The notes under the pieces are model-generated. The model had not been told where the DNA came from and made no database searches. It saw only the letters and a list, made by a program, of their open reading frames with translations. 64,000 nucleotides of DNA from Lachnospiraceae bacterium (GTDB lineage Bacteria; Bacillota; Clostridia; Lachnospirales; Lachnospiraceae): the NCBI GenBank assembly GCA_017527205.1, contig JAFXQK010000078.1, positions 62,001-126,000 of the forward strand. The letters run 5' to 3'. A program made the position numbers and the translations under genes. This document shows, piece after piece, positions 25,309-33,580 of the stretch; positions within the stretch are counted from its first letter, which is position 1; the number at the start of each line of letters is the position of its first letter.

Positions 25309-27789
25309 TTACTCAATTCCCTTCAAGGTCTCTACCATGTCTAGTCGGCGGATCTTTTTCTGGAAGAGAAACCCGACCAACAGGGAAATCACCAGCACAA
25401 ATGCCCCTGACACAAAATACTCAAAGGCTCCTGCCATCACCTGATAATCCATGCTGTCTCCGTTAGAGTCAAACATGAATTGCAAGAGCTTCGTTCCAAA
25501 GGGTGCTCCGAGGATGATGCCGATCACGGAGAGCCAAAGGTTTTGCAGAGACAAAAGTCTCCTGATGGCTCCCGTCTGGAAGCCCAATACCTTTAACGTT
25601 GCAAATTCCTTGACTCTTTCGTTAAAGGACAGGTTGCCGCTGTTATAGAGAACGACGACGGGAAGCACCATGGCAAAGACGAGGAACACGCCAAGCACCA
25701 GATAAATCATCTGCATCATGACGTCAAAGCTCTCACGCAGGTCTGCATCATCATGTACGGCCAGCACGCCCTTGGCATTTCTTACGTCAACGCCCGGATC
25801 AGCATCCTTCGTATACAATACCGTCGGCTGGTAGGTTGCTCCCGTCCTTTCATAATCCTCACGCAGCATGGTGATGCCCTGCAGGTTGGGATTTCTGTTG
25901 ATCAGTCCGATCCTTGCCTCGTACCAATCGTTCTTTTCATAGAGATGCCAATAAATGGCATCTCCTACCTTCAGGTCAAATTCTTCCGCCAGCTTTTTGG
26001 TAATTGCAACGGTTCCCGGCGTAAGCTCGGCAAGCCTTTGTTTTTCATCCGTCAGGCGAAACAGATTTTTCCCTTCCGTAACAATAAGCACCGTCGATTT
26101 TCTCTCGGTAGATTTTGCATTTTCCTTCACGGATAATTCCACGGCAGCCGTTTGAACGAGTTCGCCGTCCACCTGCTCCCGAAGCTCCTGCGCTCTTTCC
26201 AATGTCACGTCGCCGTCAAAATCAATCTGCGCCTTGAAATTCTGGAGCTTTTCAAAGGTCCAGTCAGCAGCATTTTGAATCGTTGTCAGCGACGAAAACG
26301 CCGCAACCATCATCATCATTCCTGCTGCCGTTCCAAGGACACCCATCACTGCGCGAAGCTTTCCACGGGAGATGTCGCGCAGATTGTATTGCACGTTAAA
26401 GCCAAGTCGATTCCAAAAGGGAAGGTTCTCGCACAGAATCTTCTTTCCTGCCTTCGGCGCTGCGGGTCTAAGACTTTCCGCAGGACGGACCACCATCACC
26501 TTACGACAGCTTAAGTAAGTTGCCCCCGTACAGGCCAATACGATGAGCACGACCACGACGAGAAAGCTTCCATCCATCTCCACGGACCATCCTGGGATGT
26601 AATACCATGCGCGAAACACCTTCGCGATAAAATCTCCAAGGACATAGGTTCCAAGAATAAGTCCCGCGATGGCCCCTAAAAAAGATACCCAAAAGCTATA
26701 ACTCAGATAATGCAGGATGATCTTACTTCTTCTCATGCCCAGGGCCCGCAGCGTTCCGATCTGCGTCCTTTGCCGTGAAATCAAACGATTCATGCTTGTC
26801 ATGATCACGAGGAGCGCAATGGCAATAAATACGGTGGGGAAGCTCACGGCAAATTGATCATGTTGAGACAGTTCATCTGCCATCACCTTGATTCCTGCAA
26901 TGTCATCTCTGTCGCAAAGGACGGCATAATCCCCGTTCAAAGCATCTGAGATCTCCTGTTCCATCTCCTGAACGTTCCTGCCGTCTGTCGTAAAAATGAT
27001 CTCGACATAGGGAAGCATCTGACGGAGCTTTTCCTCGGAAATCTCATCCACAAGCTTTAATAATTGTTCCTTAGTGATGCTTTCCCGCGCGATACCGAGC
27101 TTTTCCATGGCTTCCAGCTTTTCCCGTACAAGCTCTGAATGCTCTACCGCATCCTCCAGCGTCAGTTCCCCCTTCTTGATCATGCTTTTCACGTAATCCT
27201 TCACGGGAAATTCGCGGTATGCCATATAGATCACGCTGATATTTTTTGTCACTACGTCGAGATCCTTATCTGCCTTCATATACTGATACTCCGGTGCTAC
27301 AATCAGTCCCGCAATTTCCTTTGTCATCTCAATGCCGCGATAGACAAAGGTGAAGGAATCTCCCACCTTGAGATTCCAGGCATTTGCAAAGCTTTCTGAC
27401 ATCCAGATCGCGTTTTCACGGGAAAGATCAAATTCGGTTCCCGAAACATAAAATGGCTTGGAGACAATCGCTTCATCCATTAGATACACTTCCAGCTGCG
27501 CCTGATCATGTTCCTTTGCATTTGCGGTTACGTGCATGCGACGCTGCGCATCCTTTATGTCCTTTAGGGATCTGATCTTCTCAAGCGCCTCTTCGCTAAA
27601 GCCCTCTCCGTAAATCCAACCGTCTGCCATGTTGGTCACAAGGTACATGTCCTTCTGTTTGTGATATGCGCTGACATTGCTTGCCTTCATGCAGGCAAAC
27701 AACATGACTGCCAGCATGGCTAAAATAAAAATTGAGAGGAACTGCCCGAAATTTCTCAGAATCTCTCTTCTCATTTTTCTAGATAACAT
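25309..27789 (-). CDS. FtsX/MacB-like ABC transporter permease
   Basis: An 826-residue two-module permease: one N-terminal membrane helix, a large extracytoplasmic domain (about 35-300), three membrane helices, a second extracytoplasmic domain (about 500-690) and three helices at the C-terminus. This is the duplicated FtsX topology of Gram-positive exporters. Ribosome site AGGAGG. It lies 39 nt after its ATPase. The substrate is unknown; a divergent TetR gene suggests an inducible efflux or lipid/peptide extraction role. Confidence 0.87.
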   Translation of the reverse strand: MLSRKMRREILRNFGQFLSIFILAMLAVMLFACMKASNVSAYHKQKDMYLVTNMADGWIYGEGFSEEALEKIRSLKDIKDAQRRMHVTANAKEHDQAQLEVYLMDEAIVSKPFYVSGTEFDLSRENAIWMSESFANAWNLKVGDSFTFVYRGIEMTKEIAGLIVAPEYQYMKADKDLDVVTKNISVIYMAYREFPVKDYVKSMIKKGELTLEDAVEHSELVREKLEAMEKLGIARESITKEQLLKLVDEISEEKLRQMLPYVEIIFTTDGRNVQEMEQEISDALNGDYAVLCDRDDIAGIKVMADELSQHDQFAVSFPTVFIAIALLVIMTSMNRLISRQRTQIGTLRALGMRRSKIILHYLSYSFWVSFLGAIAGLILGTYVLGDFIAKVFRAWYYIPGWSVEMDGSFLVVVVLIVLACTGATYLSCRKVMVVRPAESLRPAAPKAGKKILCENLPFWNRLGFNVQYNLRDISRGKLRAVMGVLGTAAGMMMMVAAFSSLTTIQNAADWTFEKLQNFKAQIDFDGDVTLERAQELREQVDGELVQTAAVELSVKENAKSTERKSTVLIVTEGKNLFRLTDEKQRLAELTPGTVAITKKLAEEFDLKVGDAIYWHLYEKNDWYEARIGLINRNPNLQGITMLREDYERTGATYQPTVLYTKDADPGVDVRNAKGVLAVHDDADLRESFDVMMQMIYLVLGVFLVFAMVLPVVVLYNSGNLSFNERVKEFATLKVLGFQTGAIRRLLSLQNLWLSVIGIILGAPFGTKLLQFMFDSNGDSMDYQVMAGAFEYFVSGAFVLVISLLVGFLFQKKIRRLDMVETLKGIE

Positions 27790-27828
27790 GATGAAAATAC
27801 CTCCTATCTCCTTACCTCTAAGAAATCG

Positions 27829-28551
27829 TTACCACTCAACCTCTCTAACAGGTACGGGGGATTCATTTAGGCGAATTTCCCTGACCTTTCCATTCTTCAT
27901 GCGAATCACCTTGTCGGCGCATTTCGCGATATCAGCATTGTGCGTTACCAGAATGACCGTCTTATGCTGCTCCCAGCAGAGCTTTTGCAAAAGCTCCAGT
28001 ACGATGACACCCGTCTCGGAATCCAGTGCTCCCGTTGGTTCGTCGCCCAAAATGATCTTTGGATTCTTGGCGAGCGCTCTTGCGATGGAAACACGCTGTT
28101 GCTCTCCGCCGGACATCTGAGCGGGGAACTTGTTGCGATGCTTTTCGAGTCCTACGGACTTTAGCAATTCTTCCGGATCTCCGGCATTCTTTACAATGTT
28201 TTTAACAAGGGCAACATTTTCATAGGCCGTAAGCGAAGGCAACAGATTATAGAACTGAAAAATAAACCCAACCACGTCTGCACGATATTTGGAAAGCTGC
28301 TTGTCATTCATGGAGGATACCATCTCTCCAGCCACCTCCACCGTCCCCGAGGTCGGTACGTCCATGCCGCCCAGCATGTTCAGCACGGTCGATTTTCCTG
28401 CTCCTGACTGACCAAGGATCACGACAAACTCTCCTTCGTCAATGGTAAAGCTGACGTGATCATTCGCCAGCTGCTGCCCCTCACCCTGACCATATTTCTT
28501 AATGACATCCTTGAATTCCACAATTTGCTTCTGATTGCTTCTATCTCTCAT
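27829..28551 (-). CDS. MacB/LolD-type ABC transporter ATPase
   Basis: 240 residues with Walker A GQSGAGKST, Q-loop in GFIFQFYNLLPSLTAYENV (typical for LolD/MacB ATPases), signature MSGGEQQRVSIARAL and Walker B ILGDEPTGALD. The ATG at 28551 follows AAGGGAG. First gene of a two-gene operon with the FtsX-like permease, transcribed from 28689-28717. Confidence 0.93.
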   Translation of the reverse strand: MRDRSNQKQIVEFKDVIKKYGQGEGQQLANDHVSFTIDEGEFVVILGQSGAGKSTVLNMLGGMDVPTSGTVEVAGEMVSSMNDKQLSKYRADVVGFIFQFYNLLPSLTAYENVALVKNIVKNAGDPEELLKSVGLEKHRNKFPAQMSGGEQQRVSIARALAKNPKIILGDEPTGALDSETGVIVLELLQKLCWEQHKTVILVTHNADIAKCADKVIRMKNGKVREIRLNESPVPVREVEW

Positions 28552-28688
28552 GATGGTTCTCCCTTCTTTTGGTTTCACAGATTCGTCACTCTAACATTTT
28601 CCCCGGGCAATGACATTCCATTTTCTAAACCGATCTCTTAATTCTCTTATGTGTTTTGAGGAAAGTTAGTTGTTTCTTACTCGACTAC

Positions 28689-28802
28689 ATTCTAATTCTA
28701 CCCCTATCGCTTGTCAATGCAAAAATTGAGATTTTTCTCAATTTTGTGAAAATTGAACAATTCCTCAACTTTATAATCATATAAATTTGAGATTTTCCTC
28801 AA
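28689..28802. promoter_or_regulatory. Divergent control region: ABC promoter and three TetR operator candidates
   Basis: Minus-strand promoter TTGACA (28717-28712), 17 nt, TAGAAT (28694-28689) for the ABC operon. Three sites of the form TTGAR-N6-CTCAA lie upstream at 28726-28741 (extended to 9-bp perfect arms, 28722-28745), 28753-28768 and 28787-28802. A TATAAT at 28772-28777 may serve the plus-strand tetR. The arrangement fits repression of both directions by the adjacent regulator. Confidence 0.72.
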
Positions 28803-28925
28803 TATTTGAAGGAAAGCATTGCAAACCAGCACCATAACGTGCTTTAATGATACTAGGTTTTCTGGTATTTTTATGCCTTTATGAGCAATGGACAAGTTAA
28901 TAAAAGCTGTAGGCTGGCTTGAGGC

Positions 28926-29633
28926 ATGTCAAAACAAGAGCAGGCCAGTGGGATCGACCGAACGAAGAACGGGGTAAACATGGCGAAGAATAGGGTAAAC
29001 ATGGCGAAAAGTGAAAAAATGGGAAAAAATGAAATAAAAGAAAAGACGGTCAATGAGCCGAAGCAAAAGCGTTCCATTGAGACGAGAAATAAAATCCTGG
29101 AAGTCGGTTCCATGCTGATTTTGCAAAAAGGGTATCACAATGTAACAACGGATGACATTGCAAGGGCTGCAGGACTTTCCACAGGCATCGTCTACCATTA
29201 TTTTAAGGACAAGAAGGACATTCTCCTCGTGGCCTTGGATCAACGTGCAAATGCCATGTATCAAGGCTTTACGGAGAAATACGCGCAGGCATCGCTCACG
29301 GATCTTGATGAATTTTTTAACGCGATCTTTGACTTTCTGCTGGACTATCATAAAAAGTTTTGGATCATCCATGAGGAGTTGGAATCCCTCTATCACAGTG
29401 ATGCGGAAATTGCCGCTAAGATTGATGCCTTCTGGCAAAAAACATATCTTTCCATTACGGCGCTTTACGTCAAAAAAAGCGGCAAGCCCGAGCATGCCGC
29501 TGAAAAGACGAGGATCGCTATAGATCTGATTGAGGATTATTGTCACGCCTGCATGAATCCCGTCGTCGAAGGATTAGATCAGGATTATATGCGAAAAGTC
29601 GTCATTTCCATCATAAAAAGCCTGCTGTCCTAA
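28926..29633 (+). CDS. TetR-family transcriptional regulator
   Basis: Helix-turn-helix at about residues 49-95 (TRNKILEVGSMLILQKGYHNVTTDDIARAAGLSTGIVYHYFKDK) with a divergent ligand-binding C-terminus. It probably represses the divergent ABC exporter and itself. The start is uncertain: ATGs at 28926, 28980, 29001 and 29019 are in frame, and the two middle ones lie in a 21-bp tandem duplication with GGGG or AGGG before each ATG. A later start would give the usual TetR length. It is convergent with the zinc operon end. Confidence 0.88.
   Translation: MSKQEQASGIDRTKNGVNMAKNRVNMAKSEKMGKNEIKEKTVNEPKQKRSIETRNKILEVGSMLILQKGYHNVTTDDIARAAGLSTGIVYHYFKDKKDILLVALDQRANAMYQGFTEKYAQASLTDLDEFFNAIFDFLLDYHKKFWIIHEELESLYHSDAEIAAKIDAFWQKTYLSITALYVKKSGKPEHAAEKTRIAIDLIEDYCHACMNPVVEGLDQDYMRKVVISIIKSLLS
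28965..29006 (+). repeat. 21-bp duplication of the tetR start region
   Basis: Two adjacent 21-bp units (28965-28985 and 28986-29006) differ at two positions. Each carries GGGTAAACATGGCG, i.e. a purine-rich ribosome-site-like tract and an in-frame ATG. Confidence 0.85.
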
Positions 29634-29669
29634 GCCTCGTCATTATTTGACATAAATGGCAGGTTACCA

Positions 29670-30323
29670 TTACCCCTGCGTCGGTTCTCCCGTGGGCGAA
29701 AGAAGCTGTGCATTTCTAAGCGTGCAATACATATAATCTCCTTCCTGATAGGTATCAAACACACCATACACCGTAATTTCAGCGTTCAGTTCAGGATAAT
29801 CGTTTGGATAGACATAATCTCCCGAAAGTACGAATTCAATTCCCTGCGCGCAGCATGCCGTTGCGTCCTTGATCAGGCAGGAAAAATACTCGTTACCCGT
29901 GGTTTCATCTTGAAAATACTGAAAGCTTCCCTGCATCTTTACCGTCTTTCCCAGATACTTGTCGGGCGTCACCATCATGTTGTAAACTTCAGAATAAACC
30001 ATGGTACTGGAAAGCGTTGTCAAATCCACGTCAGCGGCTTCTTGCGTCTTGACCTGTTCAGACACGTCTGTCTTTTTCTCGGAAGACACCCCCGCTTGAT
30101 TCTCGCTCTTAGTCTCCTTTTCCTTGGCATCGCTCGTCTGCACGTCCTGAGCCTTTTCCTTTTTCAGCTTGTCAGCATTCTCTGCCATCTGCCCATTCAA
30201 AAGGTCCTTCACGTTCGAGGTTGACGGAGTATTCCGTTTTTCTGCGCTCCCATCCTCTTGACCACAAGCAGCCAGAGCAATTAGCATTGTCAGCATTAAG
30301 AAACCTCGCATCCATTTTTTCAT
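29670..30323 (-). CDS. Lipoprotein with an OB-fold-like domain, last gene of the zinc operon
   Basis: 217 residues. The signal peptide ends in the lipobox LAAC (C20), so it is membrane anchored outside the cell. A charged, low-complexity linker (about 25-100) leads to a C-terminal domain with YLGKTVKMQGSF and IKDATACCAQGIEFV. The double-Cys strand resembles the C-terminal domain of YcgQ/DUF1980 proteins, which are zinc-associated in Bacilli; this is my pattern match, not a database result. The start overlaps the permease stop by 4 nt (ATGA) and follows GGGAGG. Confidence 0.75.
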   Translation of the reverse strand: MKKWMRGFLMLTMLIALAACGQEDGSAEKRNTPSTSNVKDLLNGQMAENADKLKKEKAQDVQTSDAKEKETKSENQAGVSSEKKTDVSEQVKTQEAADVDLTTLSSTMVYSEVYNMMVTPDKYLGKTVKMQGSFQYFQDETTGNEYFSCLIKDATACCAQGIEFVLSGDYVYPNDYPELNAEITVYGVFDTYQEGDYMYCTLRNAQLLSPTGEPTQG

Positions 30324-31165
30324 TTTTTGATTCCTCCCATGATTTTTCCGATAATACAGGATAGTACAAAAGCGACCACGTCCACGGCGACTATGGTGGA
30401 TCCAACAGGTGTTCCCGCCAGAATGGAAATGAGGATTCCCAACAGGGCACAGTTGACGGAAAGAACTGCCGAGCAAACCGTTACTGCTTTAAAATTGCCA
30501 AACATCCGCATCGCCGACAGGGCGGGGAAAATCACAAGTGCCGAGATCAAAAGAGATCCCACGAGATTCATGGCCAGCACGATGATGACCGCGATGATCG
30601 TAGCAAGCAAAAGCCGATACGCTTCGACCCTCATGCCGGTTGCCTTGGCAAAGCTCTCGTCAAAGGTCACCGCAAAGATACGATGGTAAAACAGGAGGAA
30701 TACCAAAACTACCACGATGGACAAGCCGATGCAAATCCATACCTCCTCGTCCGTCAGGGTAAGGATCGAAGTTGAGCCAAACAAGGTACTGCAAACGTCG
30801 CCCGCTAAATTCGACGAGGTTGAGAAAATATTCATAATCAAATATCCAAAGGCAAGGGCTCCAACGGAAATCATAGCGATTGCCGCATCTCCCTTGATCT
30901 TTGTGTTTTGTCCTGTCCGAAGCAGAATAATGGCGCTGAGAATGGTGATCGGAAGGATAAGCAGCATGTCATTGGTCATCTTTAAGACTGCCGCAATCGT
31001 CATGGCCCCAAACGCCACGTGAGACAATCCATCGCCAATGTAGGAAAATCTTTTTAGCACGAGCGTCACGCCAAGAAGTGACGAACAAAGGGCGATCAGG
31101 ATGCCCACAACCAATGCATTTTGTACAAATGGAAATTTTAGGTAGGTCAGTAAGGTTTCAAGCAT
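30320..31165 (-). CDS. znuB: Zinc/metal ABC transporter permease
   Basis: 281 residues, about eight membrane helices, of the ABC-3 metal permease family (LKRFSYIGDGLSHVAFGAM, SLLISALVIFPALSAM). It should move Zn2+ (or Mn2+) with the ATPase and binding protein encoded upstream. The ATG at 31165 follows AAGGAG and overlaps znuC by 8 nt. Confidence 0.92.
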   Translation of the reverse strand: MLETLLTYLKFPFVQNALVVGILIALCSSLLGVTLVLKRFSYIGDGLSHVAFGAMTIAAVLKMTNDMLLILPITILSAIILLRTGQNTKIKGDAAIAMISVGALAFGYLIMNIFSTSSNLAGDVCSTLFGSTSILTLTDEEVWICIGLSIVVVLVFLLFYHRIFAVTFDESFAKATGMRVEAYRLLLATIIAVIIVLAMNLVGSLLISALVIFPALSAMRMFGNFKAVTVCSAVLSVNCALLGILISILAGTPVGSTIVAVDVVAFVLSCIIGKIMGGIKK

Positions 31166-31898
31166 GGCGATCTCCTTTCTCCATCTCCACGGATCCCCCT
31201 TTCTTCTCATGAAGGACAAACAGTTTTCCCAATTCACTTTCCAAATAGGCTTCCTTACTGCCAAAAAAAGAAGGCGTACCCAAATGTAGCACGTGACTAG
31301 CATATTGCACTGCAACCTCCACGTCATGAGAAATCATAAGAATGGCAACACCCTCCTGATTCAGCTTCTGAATCAGTTCATACATTTCCATCGTTGCATT
31401 GGGATCCAGTCCCGTCACGGGTTCATCCAGCACCAGCACCTTTTGCGTGGCACAGAGGGCTCTGGCAAGCAACACTCTTTGCTGTTGCCCGCCAGAAAGC
31501 TCACGATAGCTTCGCCTTGCAAGCCGTGTGATCCCCATCCGCTCCATATTTTCAGTTGCAAGCTTCTTCTCTTCCTTCCCGTAAAACGGATGCCATTCTC
31601 GTCTTCCGAGGCACCCGGAAAGAACAATCTCCCAGACGGAAGCCGGAAAATCCTTTTGGACCACCGTCTGCTGCGGCAAATAACCAATTTCATTGCTTGT
31701 CAAACCATCCTGCAACAGGATTTCACCGTTCAGAGGCTTTTGCAGGTGAAGGAGGGTTTTCATCAGGGTAGTTTTTCCCGAACCGTTCTCCCCTAAAATG
31801 CAAAGGTAATCACCCTTATTCACCGTAAAATTGATATTTTCTTCCACAACCTGACCTTCATATCCTACTGCCAGGTTTCTCACCGTAATCAGGCTCAT
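31158..31898 (-). CDS. znuC: Zinc/metal ABC transporter ATPase
   Basis: 246 residues with Walker A GENGSGKTT, Q-loop in IGYLPQQ, signature LSGGQQQRVLLARAL, Walker B VLVLDEP and H-loop in ISHD. Typical of Znu/Adc ATPases. It lies between the binding protein and permease genes, with short spacing on both sides. Confidence 0.93.
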   Translation of the reverse strand: MSLITVRNLAVGYEGQVVEENINFTVNKGDYLCILGENGSGKTTLMKTLLHLQKPLNGEILLQDGLTSNEIGYLPQQTVVQKDFPASVWEIVLSGCLGRREWHPFYGKEEKKLATENMERMGITRLARRSYRELSGGQQQRVLLARALCATQKVLVLDEPVTGLDPNATMEMYELIQKLNQEGVAILMISHDVEVAVQYASHVLHLGTPSFFGSKEAYLESELGKLFVLHEKKGGSVEMEKGDRHA

Positions 31899-31924
31899 GT
31901 CTTGTCCTTTCCGAAAAATCCAAG

Positions 31925-33055
31925 TTATTGAATCGCCTTCTTTAATACCTCGAGGTTGCCCGTCATGATTTTAAGATAGGTGGTTCCGTTTTTGACATCC
32001 TGCATGGTCGTTGCCTGCATGGAATCCATGGTCAGGATTTCTTGGTTCTTTGCCTTAGAAGCCGTGCGAATCGTCTCAGCAATTTTGTGATTTTTGCCTT
32101 CTATCGTCATAATGGCAGGTAGCTTTAATTCATCGAGCTTTCCCGCGAGGAAGGTTACGGTTTCGAAGCTGGCTTCCGACTCAGCGGAGCATCCTGCAAA
32201 GGCCGCATAATAACTCAAACCATAATCATCCACCAAATACCGGAAGGGAAATCTGTCACCAAAAAGGAGCGTCTTGTAGGTAGCCTTCTGCGTTGCCGCC
32301 ACATATTCCTGATCCAGTGCAGAAAGCTTGGTTTGATAGCTCTCCAGGTTTGCTTGATAGGTCTCCTTATTCTTTGGATCGAGTTCGCAAAGAGCATCCG
32401 TAATCACGTTGCAGATGACCGACGTGTTTCTAAGAGAGAGCCATACATGCTCGTCCATCTCTTCCTCGTGATCATGATCGTGGTCGTGATCATCGCCATC
32501 CCCGTGGTCATGGTCATCGCCGTCCTCATGATCATCGCTGTCTTCATGGTCATGGTCATCTCCGTCCTCATGGTCGTGGTCATCGCCGTCCTCATGGTCA
32601 TGATCATCGCCATCCTTATGGTCGTGGTCATGCTCCATGCCCTCCACGATTTCTTCAGCCTTCACGGCATCGCCGAGCGCCTCCAAAAGGTTGATTACCT
32701 TCATGTTCTGATTGGTTACCTGCTTTAATGCATCTTCTACCCACTCGTCTGACTCTCCGCCGACATAAACAAATAGGTCGCAGGTTGAAATTTTCATAAT
32801 GTCACTTACCGTCGGCTGATAGCTATGCAGATCCACGCCATTATCCAAAAGCATGGTGAGATTCGCCCTGTCACTCCCGCCAACCAAATTACATACCCAA
32901 TCATATTCCGGGAAAATTGTTGTTACAATTTCCAGCTTTTGATCCGAACCATTTTGCTTTGCATTTGCTCCCTTTGCCTCTACCTGTTTTCCGCACGCGC
33001 TAAGACTAGCTGCCATCAAAATGACAACTAAAAAGAGTGCCAAATATTTTTTCAT
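31925..33055 (-). CDS. znuA: Zinc-binding lipoprotein of the ABC transporter with a long His-Asp loop
   Basis: 376 residues of the cluster A-I metal-binding family. Lipobox LSAC (C21). H77 (DLHSYQP) and H203 (DEHVWLS) are the expected metal ligands. Residues 142-196 form a charged loop made of repeats of DHDHEDGD, a zinc-collecting loop typical of zinc- rather than manganese-specific proteins, here unusually long. The third canonical His position reads GDRFPFRYL. The ribosome site CGGAGG precedes the ATG. Confidence 0.94.
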   Translation of the reverse strand: MKKYLALFLVVILMAASLSACGKQVEAKGANAKQNGSDQKLEIVTTIFPEYDWVCNLVGGSDRANLTMLLDNGVDLHSYQPTVSDIMKISTCDLFVYVGGESDEWVEDALKQVTNQNMKVINLLEALGDAVKAEEIVEGMEHDHDHKDGDDHDHEDGDDHDHEDGDDHDHEDSDDHEDGDDHDHGDGDDHDHDHDHEEEMDEHVWLSLRNTSVICNVITDALCELDPKNKETYQANLESYQTKLSALDQEYVAATQKATYKTLLFGDRFPFRYLVDDYGLSYYAAFAGCSAESEASFETVTFLAGKLDELKLPAIMTIEGKNHKIAETIRTASKAKNQEILTMDSMQATTMQDVKNGTTYLKIMTGNLEVLKKAIQ

Positions 33056-33135
33056 TTGACAGTACCTCCGTTTTCTCTATATTCATTTTTTTAGTTGGGA
33101 AAATAATGGATTCTCTACAGAGAAAAACTAAGAAA

Positions 33136-33444
33136 TCAATTATTCAGACGCACTTTTTTCGTGATCAGCGTCCCAATGACTGCCTTGCGAGAGGTCAATA
33201 CCGCCATCGTCAAAAACAGCGAAAGGATCATGCAAACGATGGCATCCTGCAGGCCGTCGAGCTTAATCGAGGAGACCATCTCCTCGCAAATTTCCAGACA
33301 AAAACAGATCTCACACTCCTCGCCGGAGCAATCGTGCCTTGCCTCACTCGCCATAAAAAACAGCATGAAAAGAACGCTGCTAAACACGGCTGCAGCGAGA
33401 ATTATTGCACCTATTCTTTTCCAGCTCTCACCATACTGCTTCAT
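33136..33444 (-). CDS. Small Cys/His-rich membrane protein heading the zinc operon
   Basis: 102 residues: a membrane helix (about 11-32), a short loop with H37, C39, C44, C47, C49 and C53, and a second helix (about 66-85). The loop looks able to bind a metal ion or form disulfides. It is the first gene after the Zur-like site and 80 nt before znuA, so it is probably expressed only in zinc shortage. I do not know a named family. The ATG at 33444 was chosen for the AGGAG before it. Confidence 0.75.
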   Translation of the reverse strand: MKQYGESWKRIGAIILAAAVFSSVLFMLFFMASEARHDCSGEECEICFCLEICEEMVSSIKLDGLQDAIVCMILSLFLTMAVLTSRKAVIGTLITKKVRLNN

Positions 33445-33474
33445 CCGCTCTCCTGTTTTCATGACAAGCATGTT

Positions 33475-33529
33475 TCTAAATGCAATCCATTTGCATTTAG
33501 AACTATATCACTTTTCCATCATTTGTCAA
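33475..33529 (-). promoter_or_regulatory. Zinc operon promoter with Zur-like operator
   Basis: TTGACA (33529-33524), 16-nt spacer, TATAGT (33507-33502), directly followed by the perfect palindrome TCTAAATGCAA-N5-TTGCATTTAGA (33475-33501), which covers the transcription start. Length, AT-rich arms and position fit a Fur-family (Zur) site; the gene content supports zinc as signal. Confidence 0.8.
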
Positions 33530-33580
33530 GTCAAAAATATTTTTAGTCACAAAATGCCTGCCTCTGACCCAGACCATGAT

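Noticed and set aside
32404..32631. Met/Thr-rich frame overlapping znuA
   Set aside because: It is the shifted reading of the Asp-His repeat region; repeat DNA keeps several frames open.
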